64,000 nucleotides of DNA from Bacillus chungangensis (GTDB taxonomy: Bacteria > Bacillota > Bacilli > Bacillales > Bacillaceae_C): the NCBI RefSeq assembly GCF_030812995.1, contig NZ_JAUSTT010000011.1, positions 62,001-126,000 of the forward strand, given 5' to 3'. The position numbers and the translations under genes were made by a program. Below, one piece after another: positions 54,222 through 64,000 of this stretch. The first letter of the stretch is position 1. Each line of letters begins with the position of its first letter. The notes beneath the pieces were generated by a model. The model made no database searches. It was not told the DNA's origin and saw only the letters and a list, made by a program, of their open reading frames with translations.

Positions 54222-55073
54222 TCATTTTTTAGGTATCTTAATCGTTATTCGATAAAAATCTTCAAAATCCTCTTCTTCAGTATCCAGTTTAATTCCACTG
54301 TTAGAGACCATGTTTAACGATTGCTTGATCGTATTTACAGCAATTCTCATATCTTTGCTAATAGCGCGTCGTTTGGGTCGGGGCTTGCTTTTTGTTTTAT
54401 TTAGCAGCTTGACAACTTGTTCTTCCGTCTGCTTAACATTGAGGTTTTTTTCAATGACCTCATTCATTAGCTTTATCTGCAATTGTGGATCTTTTAGTGG
54501 AATAAGCGATCGAGCATGGCGCTCGGTAATTTTCTTTTGTATCATGCCTTCTTGAATTTCTTCTGGAAGTTTCAGAAGACGAAGTTTGTTTGCTACTGTT
54601 GACTGCCCCTTTCCAAGCCGCTGTGCTAAAGCCTCTTGTGTTAATTGATGTAAATCTATTAACTTGGCATATGCTACAGCTTCTTCAATTGGTGATAATT
54701 CTTCCCGCTGCAAATTTTCGATTAGGGCAATCGAAGCCGTTTCAGTATCATTTAAGTTTTTCACAATTGCAGGAATGGTCTCCCAGCCTAACTGTTGAAT
54801 AGCACGAAAACGTCGTTCTCCTGCAATAATTTCAAATTGTTCTTCGTCTATTTCTCGAACAACAATAGGTTGTATAATTCCATGAGTATGAATAGTTCTG
54901 GCCAATTCATCAATTTTTTCTTGATTAAAAATAGTTCTTGGTTGAAAACGATTCGGAACAATACGTGAGATCTCGATTTTTTTAACTGCTTCTCCTTGTT
55001 CCTCCACAATATCTTTCTCCACTTGATTATCTTTTTCTCCTATGCCAAAAAAACGAGAGAAAGGATGCTTCAT
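54222..55073 (-). CDS. noc: Nucleoid occlusion protein Noc
   Basis: The N-terminal membrane-targeting helix ([14 protein letters not shown]) is typical of Noc. ParB-like motifs follow: [33 protein letters not shown] and the [22 protein letters not shown]. Noc binds its own sites (NBS) and blocks division over DNA. It has 283 residues. Confidence 0.95.
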   Translation of the reverse strand: MKHPFSRFFGIGEKDNQVEKDIVEEQGEAVKKIEISRIVPNRFQPRTIFNQEKIDELARTIHTHGIIQPIVVREIDEEQFEIIAGERRFRAIQQLGWETIPAIVKNLNDTETASIALIENLQREELSPIEEAVAYAKLIDLHQLTQEALAQRLGKGQSTVANKLRLLKLPEEIQEGMIQKKITERHARSLIPLKDPQLQIKLMNEVIEKNLNVKQTEEQVVKLLNKTKSKPRPKRRAISKDMRIAVNTIKQSLNMVSNSGIKLDTEEEDFEDFYRITIKIPKK

Positions 55074-55258
55074 CGTCCTCCACCCCCTTTAAGAAATCCC
55101 CATATTAATACTTATTCTCTCTCTAGCAGCAAGTTCCTGCAATGAAAAGCCATTTCTTTTTCTGATAATAGCTTAACGATTGCGCTTCACTTATGTAAGA
55201 GAAGCGCAATCAGGCAGCATTTTCTTCTCATCTCCAATAGTAAGCATGTATATGGAGA

Positions 55259-55975
55259 TTACTCTATTGGTGTTTTATTCGGTATTCCTGGTTTACGAGG
55301 AAACTTTTTTGGCGTATTCTTTACTTTCCGAATGACGATGATATTACGTTCACTTTCTTCTAAAGGGAGTTTAAAGGAATGTATACTATCAACCTTTCCT
55401 CCTAAGACGGCAATCGCTTTTTTAGCTGCTGCTAATTCTTCATTCGCACTTGCGGCCTTCATCGCTACAAAAGATCCGTTTTTCTTTACAAGTGGAAGGC
55501 AAAGTTCACTAAGCACTGACATTCTGGCTACAGCCCGTGCTGTAACAAGATCATACTGCTCTCGATGTGCATCGTTTTGTGCAAATGTTTCAGCTCGATC
55601 GTGAAAAAAAGAAACATTTTTTAACGATAGTGCCTCTGCTAATGCATTCAAAAACAAGATTCTTTTCTGTAAAGAATCGACAATCGTCAGCTGCAAATGC
55701 GGAAAACAAATTTTCATAGGAATGCTTGGAAATCCAGCTCCAGCACCGACGTCACATATTTGCAAAGGCTTAGCAGCATCTATATAAAAAGCGGCAGATA
55801 TAGAATCATAAAAGTGCTTCAAGTATACTTCTTTTTTATCCGTAATCGCAGTTAAATTAATTTTGTTGTTCCACTCGATCAACATTTCATAATAAGTTTC
55901 AAATTGAGCAAGCTGCTGCGAAGAAAGCTCAATTTGCTTCGTAGCAAGCTGCTTTGTAAATTGTTCTATATTCAT
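55259..55975 (-). CDS. rsmG: 16S rRNA m7G527 methyltransferase RsmG
   Basis: [19 protein letters not shown], then [20 protein letters not shown] (SAM site) and [17 protein letters not shown] identify RsmG (GidB). It has 238 residues. Confidence 0.97.
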   Translation of the reverse strand: MNIEQFTKQLATKQIELSSQQLAQFETYYEMLIEWNNKINLTAITDKKEVYLKHFYDSISAAFYIDAAKPLQICDVGAGAGFPSIPMKICFPHLQLTIVDSLQKRILFLNALAEALSLKNVSFFHDRAETFAQNDAHREQYDLVTARAVARMSVLSELCLPLVKKNGSFVAMKAASANEELAAAKKAIAVLGGKVDSIHSFKLPLEESERNIIVIRKVKNTPKKFPRKPGIPNKTPIE

Positions 55976-55991
55976 TTAGCTGAATCCCTTT

Positions 55992-57890
55992 CTATGCATC
56001 ATTTCCAGACACTTTCGCAATTCGTCCTTGCTCAATATAAACAAGCAAAATGGAAATATCTGCAGGGTTCACTCCAGAAATACGAGCAGCTTGAGCAATT
56101 GACAGCGGTCTAACTGCGTCAAGTTTTTGTTTCGCTTCCGTTGCAAGGCCATGAATAGCGTTATAATCTATTTTATCAGGAATTTTTTTGTCTTCCATTT
56201 TTTTGAGTTTTTCCACTTGTTGCAATGATTTTTCTATATATCCTTCATATTTCACTTGAATTTCTACTTGTTCTTTCACATCAGCAGGAAGCTCTTCTTC
56301 CAAAGGCAAGAGCTGCAGGATATGTTTATAGTTCATTTCTGGACGTTTTAGCAAATCAGATGCACGGATTCCATCTTTTAATTCACTGCCGCCAACTTCG
56401 CGGATGAGGGCTTGCACCGTTTCACTTGGTTTAATGATTGTTGATTTTAGGCGTTTAATTTCCGCAGCAATAGCAGCTTTTTTCCGCAAAAATGATTGAT
56501 ATCTTGACTCTGAAATAAGACCTGTCTCATATCCAAGTTCCGTCAAACGCAAATCTGCATTATCATGCCGCAGCAAAAGACGATATTCAGCTCGGGAAGT
56601 TAACAGTCTATATGGCTCATTTGTGCCTTTTGTTACTAAATCATCTATCAAGACACCAATATAGCCATCTGAGCGGCTGAGGATAATTCCCTCTTTGCCT
56701 TGTACTTTTCTTGCCGCATTAATGCCGGCTAATAATCCTTGGCAAGCTGCTTCTTCGTAACCAGAAGTACCATTGATTTGTCCAGCAGAATATAGGTTTT
56801 TGATTCTTTTTGTTTCTAATGTCGGCCAAAGCTGTGTTGGAACGAAGGAATCATATTCAATGGCGTAGCCTGCTCTCATCATTTGAGCATTCTCTAATCC
56901 TGGCACTGTTGCAACAAGCTGCTGTTGGATGTCTTCTGGCAAGCTTGTTGACAGTCCTTGTACATATACTTCCTGCGTATTCCGGCCTTCTGGTTCAAGG
57001 AAGATTTGATGACGCGGTTTATCATTAAAGCGCACCACTTTATCTTCTATAGATGGACAATAGCGGGCGCCAGTTCCTTTGATCGCTCCAGAAAACATTG
57101 GGGAGCGATGAAGATTTTCATCGATAATTCGATGTGTTTTTTCGTTTGTATATGTCAGCCAACATGGGAGCTGATCCGTAATAAATGTTGTTGTTTCATA
57201 GCTAAATGCCCGCGGATGCTCATCGCCAGGTTGTATCTCTGTTTTGCTATAGTCTACAGTATTGCCATTTACTCTTGGCGGTGTACCTGTTTTAAAGCGA
57301 ACTAATTCAAAACCTAGTTCCTCAAGATTTTCTGAGAGTGAAATAGATGGCTGTTGATTATTCGGACCGCTTGAATATTTTAATTCTCCAAGGATAATTT
57401 CACCGCGCAAAAATGTTCCGGTCGTAAGAACAACGGTATTTGCATAATAAATAGCTCCTGTATGGGTCGCTACTCCGTAGCATACCCCATCTTTAACTAG
57501 TAATTGATCGACTTTTCCTTGCAGCAGCGTAATATTTGGTTCATTCTCTAGTGTTTTTTTCATTTCATGTTGATATTGGAATTTATCTGCTTGCGCTCTC
57601 AATGCTTGGACAGCTGGCCCTTTGCCAGTGTTTAGCATTCTCATTTGAATATGCGTTTTATCGATATTTTTCCCCATTTCGCCGCCAAGTGCATCAATTT
57701 CTCTGACGACAACTCCTTTTGCTGGTCCGCCTATAGATGGATTGCAAGGCATAAAGGCAACCATGTCAAGGTTTAGAGTAATTATCAATGTTTTAACACC
57801 TATCCGAGCGGCAGCTAACCCAGCTTCACATCCTGCATGACCAGCACCGATGACTATAACATCGTATTTTCCTGCTTCATATTGTTGCAT
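55992..57890 (-). CDS. mnmG: tRNA uridine 5-carboxymethylaminomethyl modification enzyme MnmG
   Basis: [20 protein letters not shown] is the FAD site; [22 protein letters not shown] and the C-terminal [20 protein letters not shown] complete the pattern. The ATG at 57890 is preceded by ggaggag, giving 632 residues; the ORF upstream to 57998 is not used. It acts with MnmE on wobble U34. Confidence 0.97.
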   Translation of the reverse strand: MQQYEAGKYDVIVIGAGHAGCEAGLAAARIGVKTLIITLNLDMVAFMPCNPSIGGPAKGVVVREIDALGGEMGKNIDKTHIQMRMLNTGKGPAVQALRAQADKFQYQHEMKKTLENEPNITLLQGKVDQLLVKDGVCYGVATHTGAIYYANTVVLTTGTFLRGEIILGELKYSSGPNNQQPSISLSENLEELGFELVRFKTGTPPRVNGNTVDYSKTEIQPGDEHPRAFSYETTTFITDQLPCWLTYTNEKTHRIIDENLHRSPMFSGAIKGTGARYCPSIEDKVVRFNDKPRHQIFLEPEGRNTQEVYVQGLSTSLPEDIQQQLVATVPGLENAQMMRAGYAIEYDSFVPTQLWPTLETKRIKNLYSAGQINGTSGYEEAACQGLLAGINAARKVQGKEGIILSRSDGYIGVLIDDLVTKGTNEPYRLLTSRAEYRLLLRHDNADLRLTELGYETGLISESRYQSFLRKKAAIAAEIKRLKSTIIKPSETVQALIREVGGSELKDGIRASDLLKRPEMNYKHILQLLPLEEELPADVKEQVEIQVKYEGYIEKSLQQVEKLKKMEDKKIPDKIDYNAIHGLATEAKQKLDAVRPLSIAQAARISGVNPADISILLVYIEQGRIAKVSGNDA

Positions 57891-58012
57891 CACAATCTCC
57901 TCCTTTTTTTGCTGCTTCTCTTCAAGGGGTTTTCCATTACCCATTCTTTTCTTTTTATCGTAGAAATAGCCAACCAAGAAGCTTGGAGGCCTTATCATTC
58001 CGCTTCTCTTGC

Positions 58013-59395
58013 TTATTTTCCTAAACAGAATTGAGAGAAAAGCTGATCAATTAAACTTTCGTGTACACTATCGCCGATAATTTCCCCTAATAGCTCCCAA
58101 GTCCTTGTTAAATCGATTTGGACAATATCTATCGGGATACCATTTTCTATCCCTTCTAAAGCATCTTCAATTGCTTCTAATGATTGGTGCAATAAAGCAA
58201 CATGGCGATTATTGGAAACGTATGTTAGATCACCAGCTTCAATAGAACCAGCAAAAAACATTGCAGCAATTGCTTCCTCTAATTCGTCTACACCTTTTTC
58301 CTCCAGCAAAGATGTCGCTACTACTTGATGATCTTTAGCAAGTTCATACACCTTCTCCATGTTTACTTTCGTCGGCAAATCTGTTTTATTCAGAATAACG
58401 ATAACATCCATATCTTTTACCGCTTCAAATAGTTGTTCGTCTTCTTTTGTTAATGGTTCTGCACTATTGATAACAAACAGTATCATATCTGCTTCTTTTA
58501 AAACTTTGCGCGAGCGTTCAACACCAATCCGTTCAACAATGTCTTCTGTTTCCCGAATGCCTGCTGTATCTACTAAACGAAGAGGAACGCCTCTCACATT
58601 GACATATTCCTCAATAATATCACGTGTCGTTCCAGCAATATCCGTTACAATTGCTTTATTTTCTTGAACAAGACTATTTAATAACGAAGATTTCCCAACA
58701 TTTGGCCTTCCAATGATAACAGTCGATAATCCTTCCCGCAATATTTTCCCTTGCTGTGCGGTTTGCAGCAGCTTTTTTATCTCTGTTCGAACAAATGTGG
58801 CCTTTTCAATTAACATGCGATGGGTCATCTCTTCGACATCATCATATTCAGGATAATCAATATTTACTTCTACATGTGCCAACGTTTCTAAGATTTCCTG
58901 GCGAAGTTTTTTGATGAGTGCTGATAATTTTCCTTCCATTTGCCCTAAAGCCACATTCATAGCCTGATCTGTCTTTGCTCGAATTAAGTCCATTACTGCT
59001 TCAGCTTGAGATAGGTCGATACGGCCATTCAAAAATGCCCGCTTCGTAAACTCACCAGGCTCGGCTAAGCGGGCGCCATTTTGTAAAACTAACTGCAACA
59101 CACGATTGACTGTAACAATGCCGCCATGGCAATTGATTTCGACCACATCTTCTTTCGTAAATGTTTTTGGACTTCTCATCACACTCATCATCACTTCTTC
59201 AACAACTTGCTCTGATTTCGGATCAACAATATGCCCATAATGAATAGTGTGTGAAGCCACCTCTTGCAACCGTTTAGAACCACTTTTAAATAATTTATCT
59301 GCAATTGAAATGGCTTGCTCTCCACTTAATCGTACGATTGCAATGGCTCCTTCGCCAAGTGGAGTCGAAATTGCAGCAATTGTATCACCTTTCAC
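58013..59395 (-). CDS. mnmE: tRNA modification GTPase MnmE
   Basis: [20 protein letters not shown] opens the folate-binding domain. The G domain shows [24 protein letters not shown] and LNKTD. The end FCLGK includes the catalytic Cys. It has 460 residues with a GTG start. Confidence 0.97.
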   Translation of the reverse strand: MKGDTIAAISTPLGEGAIAIVRLSGEQAISIADKLFKSGSKRLQEVASHTIHYGHIVDPKSEQVVEEVMMSVMRSPKTFTKEDVVEINCHGGIVTVNRVLQLVLQNGARLAEPGEFTKRAFLNGRIDLSQAEAVMDLIRAKTDQAMNVALGQMEGKLSALIKKLRQEILETLAHVEVNIDYPEYDDVEEMTHRMLIEKATFVRTEIKKLLQTAQQGKILREGLSTVIIGRPNVGKSSLLNSLVQENKAIVTDIAGTTRDIIEEYVNVRGVPLRLVDTAGIRETEDIVERIGVERSRKVLKEADMILFVINSAEPLTKEDEQLFEAVKDMDVIVILNKTDLPTKVNMEKVYELAKDHQVVATSLLEEKGVDELEEAIAAMFFAGSIEAGDLTYVSNNRHVALLHQSLEAIEDALEGIENGIPIDIVQIDLTRTWELLGEIIGDSVHESLIDQLFSQFCLGK

Positions 59396-59583
59396 TCTCT
59401 ACACCACTTTCTTCCCAATCTATATGATATAAAATTGTCCAAAAGACTGCTTATGCCACTCCTTAGCTTGCTGCTCTATAGTATCCTCTACCTAAAAACA
59501 GCAACGTTCCAACTTGCCGGTCTACTGAACAATAAACTCTTAAAGAGAAAATGCTTTTTTCCTATTCCGTTGACTAAAAATAA

Positions 59584-59679
59584 AATATCCACAGTCAGGC
59601 GGAATATACTTATATTTTAACTTATCCACAAGTGAATAACAATAAACTGATTTTGCTAATCTATATTATTTTATCCACA
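59584..59679. other. DnaA boxes upstream of mnmE
   Basis: TTATCCACA occurs at 59622-59630 and 59671-59679, with ATATCCACA near 59584. They lie in the jag-mnmE gap, ~3 kb from the oriC boxes. The rest of 59396-59583 shows nothing. Confidence 0.65.
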
Positions 59680-59760
59680 TGTGAACGACTGGCGAATAAG
59701 GATTCTCTACTTATCAAAATAAAAAAGCACTGGCACCCTTTATATCTTTGACGACTATAC

Positions 59761-59939
59761 AAAGTGAAACTTCCAGCAGAGGAGTTTTTCTCAATGCCTT
59801 TACATAGAGGATCTTATGCTAAAAACGAGAACGACCTGTATGTTTGGTCTAATCGGACATTTGATTTTTCATTTAGTGGTCGCCTAGATTTCTCTATTCC
59901 TTCTCTCACTTTTTTACTACCAGTTAGATGTGGGATAAA
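59761..59939 (-). mobile_element. IS200/IS605-type palindromic element (PATE-like), copy 5, decayed
   Basis: The left border TTTAT|cccacatctaactgg is kept, and gtttcacttt marks the right border, but both hairpins are degraded. It has the same orientation as the other four copies. Confidence 0.6.
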
Positions 59940-59967
59940 TTAGGTCACTTTCTAGCATTTACAATAC

Positions 59968-60004
59968 AAAAAACCCTTCAGGCAACATTGCCTAGAAGGG
60001 TTTT
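59968..60004 (-). terminator. Terminator of yidC-jag
   Basis: aaaacccttc/gaagggtttt on the minus strand, followed by a T run. Confidence 0.85.
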
Positions 60005-60013
60005 AGTTCATCA

Positions 60014-60631
60014 TTAGCTTGGTTTAATAACGAGATAACGGTGTGGTTCTTCTCCTTCGGAAATCGTTTCAATCTGCTCATTTTCAGCAAGAACCGTATG
60101 AATAATTTTTCGTTCAAAAGACGGCATTGGTTCTAATCGTACAGCAGTTTTTGTATAGATTGCTTTGTCTGCCAATCTTTCCGCGAGCTGCTTTAAAGTT
60201 GCTTCTCGTCTTTCACGATAGCCCTCAGGATTTAAAATAAAAGTAAGAAAATGCTCTGCATGACGATTGGCTGCAAGTTGAGTCAAGTATTGAAGCGAAT
60301 TCAATGTTTGTCCTCTTTTTCCAATCATTAATCCAAGCTTGTCTCCTGATATTTTAAATTCTACGATCCGTCCCTCTTGTACAGTTTGAATACTTGCTTG
60401 AATTCCCATCTTGTCCATGACATCCAGCAAAAATAGCTTCGCTTCTTTAATGGGATCTGCTTTTATTTTGACATTGACGATTGCAGAACGGTTTCCAAAA
60501 ATTCCAAGCAATCCCCTTTTCCCCTCGTCTATCACTTCGATATCCACTTGCTCTCTTGATGTCTGAAGCTGAGCTAGAGCTGAATTGACTGCTTCTTCGA
60601 CTGTCTGTCCTTTAGCAGTTACTTCTTTCAC
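60014..60631 (-). CDS. jag: RNA-binding protein Jag/KhpB (SpoIIIJ-associated)
   Basis: The Jag_N domain ([20 protein letters not shown]) is followed by a KH domain ([19 protein letters not shown]) and R3H ([17 protein letters not shown]...PSFERKIIH). It has 205 residues and overlaps yidC by 4 bases. Confidence 0.95.
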   Translation of the reverse strand: MKEVTAKGQTVEEAVNSALAQLQTSREQVDIEVIDEGKRGLLGIFGNRSAIVNVKIKADPIKEAKLFLLDVMDKMGIQASIQTVQEGRIVEFKISGDKLGLMIGKRGQTLNSLQYLTQLAANRHAEHFLTFILNPEGYRERREATLKQLAERLADKAIYTKTAVRLEPMPSFERKIIHTVLAENEQIETISEGEEPHRYLVIKPS

Positions 60632-61410
60632 TTTTTAGCTCCCCCCGTACCTCCAGCTTTCACATTCGTTTTCTTTAAATCTGGGCCTTTAATAAAATAT
60701 GTTTGAATAATCATAAAGATATTACCTACTACCCAGTACAAAGAAAGTGCAGCTGGCAAATTAATTGCAAAGACAATAATCATAATCGGCATGATCCAGA
60801 GCATCATTGCCATTTGAGGATTCTGGCCTTCTGTTCCTGCCATCATCATTTTTTGTTGTAAAAATGTTGTTGATCCTGCGATAAGTGGCAAAAGAAATAG
60901 TGGATCCGGTGATCCCAAATCAAACCATAGAAAAGAATAATGCTTAATCGCTTCTGTCCTCATAATTGCATGATAAAATCCAATTAAAATCGGCATTTGA
61001 ATAAGCAATGGAAAACAGCCCGCCAATGGGTTTACACCATGTTTGCTAAAGAGCTCCATTGTTTCTTGCTGCAGCTTCTGCTGTGTTTGGGCATCTTTAG
61101 AACTATATTTTTCACGCAGTTTTTGCATTTCTGGCTGAAGAGCCTGCATTGCTTTTGAACTTTTTGTCTGTTTAATCATTAATGGCAAAATTGCAAAACG
61201 AATAAGGAGCGTTACGATGACAATTGCTAATCCATAACTATTCCCAAAGAATTCGGCTACTTTTGTAATTAACCAAGAAAGTGGATATACAAAGTATTGG
61301 TTCCAAATCCCTGTACTTTCTGACGTAATCGGTTCATTAACCTGGGTACACCCTGAAAGCACTGCTAACAACCCAATGATTCCAATAAATAATAGTATTC
61401 GCTTTTTCAA
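60628..61410 (-). CDS. spoIIIJ: Membrane protein insertase YidC1/SpoIIIJ
   Basis: A lipoprotein signal (LLAVLSGC) is followed by the five-helix YidC core: [20 protein letters not shown] with the hydrophilic-groove Arg, then [19 protein letters not shown]. It has 260 residues. It inserts membrane proteins and is needed for sporulation. Confidence 0.95.
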   Translation of the reverse strand: MKKRILLFIGIIGLLAVLSGCTQVNEPITSESTGIWNQYFVYPLSWLITKVAEFFGNSYGLAIVIVTLLIRFAILPLMIKQTKSSKAMQALQPEMQKLREKYSSKDAQTQQKLQQETMELFSKHGVNPLAGCFPLLIQMPILIGFYHAIMRTEAIKHYSFLWFDLGSPDPLFLLPLIAGSTTFLQQKMMMAGTEGQNPQMAMMLWIMPIMIIVFAINLPAALSLYWVVGNIFMIIQTYFIKGPDLKKTNVKAGGTGGAKK

Positions 61411-61690
61411 CCGAAGCTTCCTCCCAACTATCTGTTAAAGATGACATCATTGGCTTTATCGGAAAAAAAGTGATTGCTTGTCTTGATAGATAAAAACCAA
61501 GAAATAGTATTCAAACCTGTAAAATACAGGTGAACTGCTGTAACATAGAGGTATGCAGAGGTTTTTTAACGACTTTGAACGTTCGGCATGACAGTAATGG
61601 CCATGATAACGTTTGTGTTCTTTTAGATTGTTCAAAAAAGACTAAGAAAAAGAACAGTCGAATTTCAGTTTGACTCTGCTGCTCACTTGC
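61411..61690. other. Gap between rnpA and yidC, with a possible repeat fragment
   Basis: tagattgttcaaaaaagactaagaaaa near 61624-61650 resembles the MITE-like ends at 7440 and 19890. No gene is supported. Confidence 0.35.
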
Positions 61691-61694
61691 ATGC

Positions 61695-62081
61695 TTAGTT
61701 TTTTGAAACTCTTGGTTCTTTCTTTCTGCCTTTTTGAACACGCACTTTTAATACTTTTGCCAATGTCAATACATGCTGCATACTTTTTTTCACTTCATGA
61801 AAATCCATTTTGGCCGCCGGTTTTCTGGCGATGATCACATAATCTTTTTCTTTTGCTATATCTGTCTCTAATTCGAAAAACACTTGGCGCAAGTACCGTT
61901 TTATTCGGTTCCTTACTACTGCATTTCCAATTTTTTTGCTTACAGATAAACCAATTCTAAAATGCGCTTGTCCTTCTTTTTCTAACATATAAACGATAAA
62001 TTGTCTATTTGCAAAAGACTTGCCGTTTTTAAAAACGGCTTGAAATTCATCGTTCCTTTTAATTCGCCATGCTTTCCTCAT
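61695..62081 (-). CDS. rnpA: Ribonuclease P protein component
   Basis: [20 protein letters not shown], then [20 protein letters not shown] (the RNR motif) and [10 protein letters not shown] identify RnpA. The start at 62081 follows aggtgg and gives the usual length; the ORF extension to 62120 is unlikely. Confidence 0.95.
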   Translation of the reverse strand: MRKAWRIKRNDEFQAVFKNGKSFANRQFIVYMLEKEGQAHFRIGLSVSKKIGNAVVRNRIKRYLRQVFFELETDIAKEKDYVIIARKPAAKMDFHEVKKSMQHVLTLAKVLKVRVQKGRKKEPRVSKN

Positions 62082-62261
62082 ATATCCACCTGCATTGTAA
62101 ACAAATAGTGAGAATCCCATCCGTCAAGACTCCGAAGAGAGGATTTATATACTTAGTAGGATAAAGCAAGTGCATCTTTCGTTTTCCCTCACTTAACTGC
62201 CTTTATAGTGAGCATGATATTTTTTTGGGGTTGTTAGAGCCGCCTTCCTTTATCCTAATGC

Positions 62262-62292
62262 GAAAAAAGACCACTGAGACGGTTCAGTGGCC
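62262..62292 (-). terminator. Hairpin between rpmH and rnpA
   Basis: ccactga/tcagtgg with TTTTTT on the minus strand could partly end transcription after rpmH. Confidence 0.65.
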
Positions 62293-62426
62293 TACGCTGA
62301 CAATACTTTTCTTCCTTTACGGCGACGGTTAGCCAAAATTTTACGTCCGTTCTTGGTACTCATTCGCGCACGGAAACCATGTACTTTGCTTCTTTTACGT
62401 TTATTCGGTTGAAACGTTCTTTTCAT
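62292..62426 (-). CDS. rpmH: 50S ribosomal protein L34
   Basis: The 44-residue protein [20 protein letters not shown]... ends [12 protein letters not shown], the invariant L34. Ribosome site gggaggtg precedes the ATG at 62426. Confidence 0.98.
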   Translation of the reverse strand: MKRTFQPNKRKRSKVHGFRARMSTKNGRKILANRRRKGRKVLSA

Positions 62427-62569
62427 TTATGACACCTCCCTGAGTCTTTCGAGGATAACAAATCAATCACTATCAGACAGTCTTTATAATTATATAGACG
62501 ACTACAAAAGATTGTCAACTTTTTTTCGAAAAAGACTTGTTTTTATTTTTTAACTAACTTGAAGAGCCC

Positions 62570-62870
62570 CTTCCACATAACCTGTGGATAGCTTTCGACA
62601 ATTATTTTTTTGTCCACAGCCTTTATCGACAAGTTTTTCACAAATTAAAAGCCTGTGGACATTTATTTTCCACACCCTCTTTATCTTGTGGGTAATTTTT
62701 AAAAACCATTGCTAGTTCAGATTATTTTTGTTATGCTTATTGTGTTTTACACTGAACATCTTAATATCAATTCATCATTTATCCACAAACTGTTGATAAC
62801 GTGTGGATAAATTTTATGGACTTTTTGGATAGAGTTGTCCACAGCCGGTGGATAGTGTCGAAATCCGCTT
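62570..62870. other. oriC-type DnaA-box cluster upstream of dnaA
   Basis: TTATCCACA at 62779-62787 and TGTGGATAA at 62802-62810 are exact boxes. Near-matches such as tgtggatag (~62583), ttgtccaca (two), ctgtggaca and ggtggatag surround them in AT-rich DNA between rpmH and dnaA. In Bacillus the origin consists of such clusters on both sides of dnaA; only this upstream part is in the window. Confidence 0.85.
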
Positions 62871-63003
62871 TTCTTCTTTATTATATACTTTTCCACATTC
62901 ATGTTAATGAATATTTATAAATACCCTAAGTACTAATAGCATTTTTGTTATATAACACCTTCGCAGCATGATAGGAATTGAAAAGTTAAAGGGGGGATTA
63001 ACA

Positions 63004-64000
63004 TTGGAGAATATCGCTGATCTTTGGAATAAAGCTCTTTCAAGTATTGAAAAAAAGATCAGTAAACCAAGTTTTGATACATGGTTAAAAGCGACTGAAG
63101 CTCACTCCATACAAGGAGATACTTTTATTATTTCCGTTCCAAATGATTTTGCGCGTGATTGGTTAGAAGGTCGCTACTCTAAATTAATATCTGGTGTTTT
63201 ATATGAAATAACAGGTGAAGAACTAAATACAAAATTCATTATTCCACAAAACAGCGAAGAAGATTCGATGAAAACTAATGTCCAGGAGAAGAAAATACTT
63301 GAAGAACCAGTTGACTCGATGAAAAATATGTTAAATGGCAAGTACACATTTGACACATTTGTAATCGGATCAGGCAACCGTTTTGCTCATGCTGCTTCTT
63401 TAGCTGTGGCAGAAGCACCTGCTAAAGCTTACAATCCATTATTTATTTATGGGGGCGTTGGGCTAGGAAAAACCCACTTAATGCATGCTATCGGCCATTA
63501 TGTTCTTGAACACACTCCGAATGCAAAAGTCGTGTATCTTTCTTCGGAAAAATTTACAAACGAATTTATTAATTCTATTCGTGACAATAAAGCAGGGGAA
63601 TTTCGCAATAAATATCGTAATGTGGACGTGCTTTTAATAGATGATATTCAATTTCTAGCTGGAAAAGAACAAACACAGGAAGAATTTTTCCATACATTCA
63701 ATACATTGCATGAAGAGCAAAAGCAAATTATTATTTCTAGTGATAGACCCCCGAAAGAAATTCCAACTTTAGAGGATCGATTAAGATCTCGTTTTGAATG
63801 GGGATTAATTACAGATATTACGCCGCCTGATTTAGAGACGAGGATTGCAATTTTACGAAAAAAAGCAAAAGCAGATGGTCTTGATATTCCGAATGAAGTC
63901 ATGCTTTATATTGCCAATCAAATCGACTCTAATATTCGGGAGCTTGAAGGTGCACTTATTAGAGTTGTCGCATTTTCTTCTCTTATTAATAAAGATATTA
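63004..64000 (+). CDS. dnaA: Chromosomal replication initiator DnaA, N-terminal part
   Basis: A TTG start with aaaggggg 7-8 bases upstream begins the protein. Domain I ([20 protein letters not shown]), a short linker and the AAA+ domain ([31 protein letters not shown] Walker [15 protein letters not shown] Walker B) are seen. It is cut by the window edge after ~332 codons. It opens oriC and also acts as a regulator; DnaA boxes lie upstream. Confidence 0.98.
   Translation, partial: MENIADLWNKALSSIEKKISKPSFDTWLKATEAHSIQGDTFIISVPNDFARDWLEGRYSKLISGVLYEITGEELNTKFIIPQNSEEDSMKTNVQEKKILEEPVDSMKNMLNGKYTFDTFVIGSGNRFAHAASLAVAEAPAKAYNPLFIYGGVGLGKTHLMHAIGHYVLEHTPNAKVVYLSSEKFTNEFINSIRDNKAGEFRNKYRNVDVLLIDDIQFLAGKEQTQEEFFHTFNTLHEEQKQIIISSDRPPKEIPTLEDRLRSRFEWGLITDITPPDLETRIAILRKKAKADGLDIPNEVMLYIANQIDSNIRELEGALIRVVAFSSLINKDI

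Overview
The window is an origin-proximal piece of a Bacillaceae chromosome (low to moderate GC). At the right end lie dnaA (reading right, cut by the window edge), an oriC-type cluster of DnaA boxes, and then, going left on the minus strand, the classical Bacillus order rpmH-rnpA-yidC/spoIIIJ-jag-mnmE-mnmG-rsmG-noc-soj-spo0J-yyaC-yyzM-ychF-rpsF-ssb-rpsR ... yybS-gdpP-rplI-dnaB-purA-tRNAs-M23 peptidase-walRKHIJ-htrA-rlmH. Most genes point left, away from oriC and with the replication fork. Parallels with Bacillus subtilis are close (for example a 253-residue Soj starting at TTG). I cannot name the species.

Region by region: 1-624 is the end of an RRNPP-type TPR regulator followed by a Phr/NprX-like peptide gene. 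1-6 kb holds a small regulon (GNAT acetyltransferase, enolase-superfamily epimerase, GGDEF-like/winged-helix regulator, NhaC-family antiporter) tied together by an 18-bp motif present at both promoters. 6-9 kb has a SAM-hydrolase (DUF62) gene, a T-box leader interrupted by a MITE-like insert and sandwiched between two IS200/IS605-type palindromic elements, then an Rpn/YhgA-type nuclease with a free-standing copy of its C-terminal intragenic ORF. 9-11.4 kb is trhP2-trhP1. 11.7-17.4 kb is an accessory island: a decayed siderophore-binding protein, a gene of unknown function, a two-gene operon containing a PD-(D/E)XK nuclease-like protein, and transposase debris. 17.5-37 kb is core (rlmH, htrA, walJIHKR, M23 peptidase, tRNA-Phe, tRNA-Asp, purA, dnaB, rplI, gdpP). 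38-43.6 kb is a second accessory block: an SdpA/SdpB-like, transglutaminase-like and DCC-thiol oxidoreductase gene cluster, divergent from a secreted 100-residue small protein, flanked by two broken IS256-family transposases. 43.7-48 kb carries plsC-fabH (with a FapR box) and cydAB. 48-64 kb is core.

The items most likely to be new: (1) the Sdp-like peptide cluster at 39.3-43.1 kb; (2) the Rpn nuclease with a duplicated, stand-alone intragenic-antitoxin ORF; (3) the nuclease-containing two-gene operon at 13.4-16 kb as a candidate defence system; (4) the T-box/SAM-hydrolase arrangement; (5) five same-orientation IS605-like palindromic elements whose left ends all abut TTTAT; (6) a dense DnaA-box cluster about 45 kb from oriC. 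Functions come from reading the translated sequence and from family knowledge; no database search was possible.
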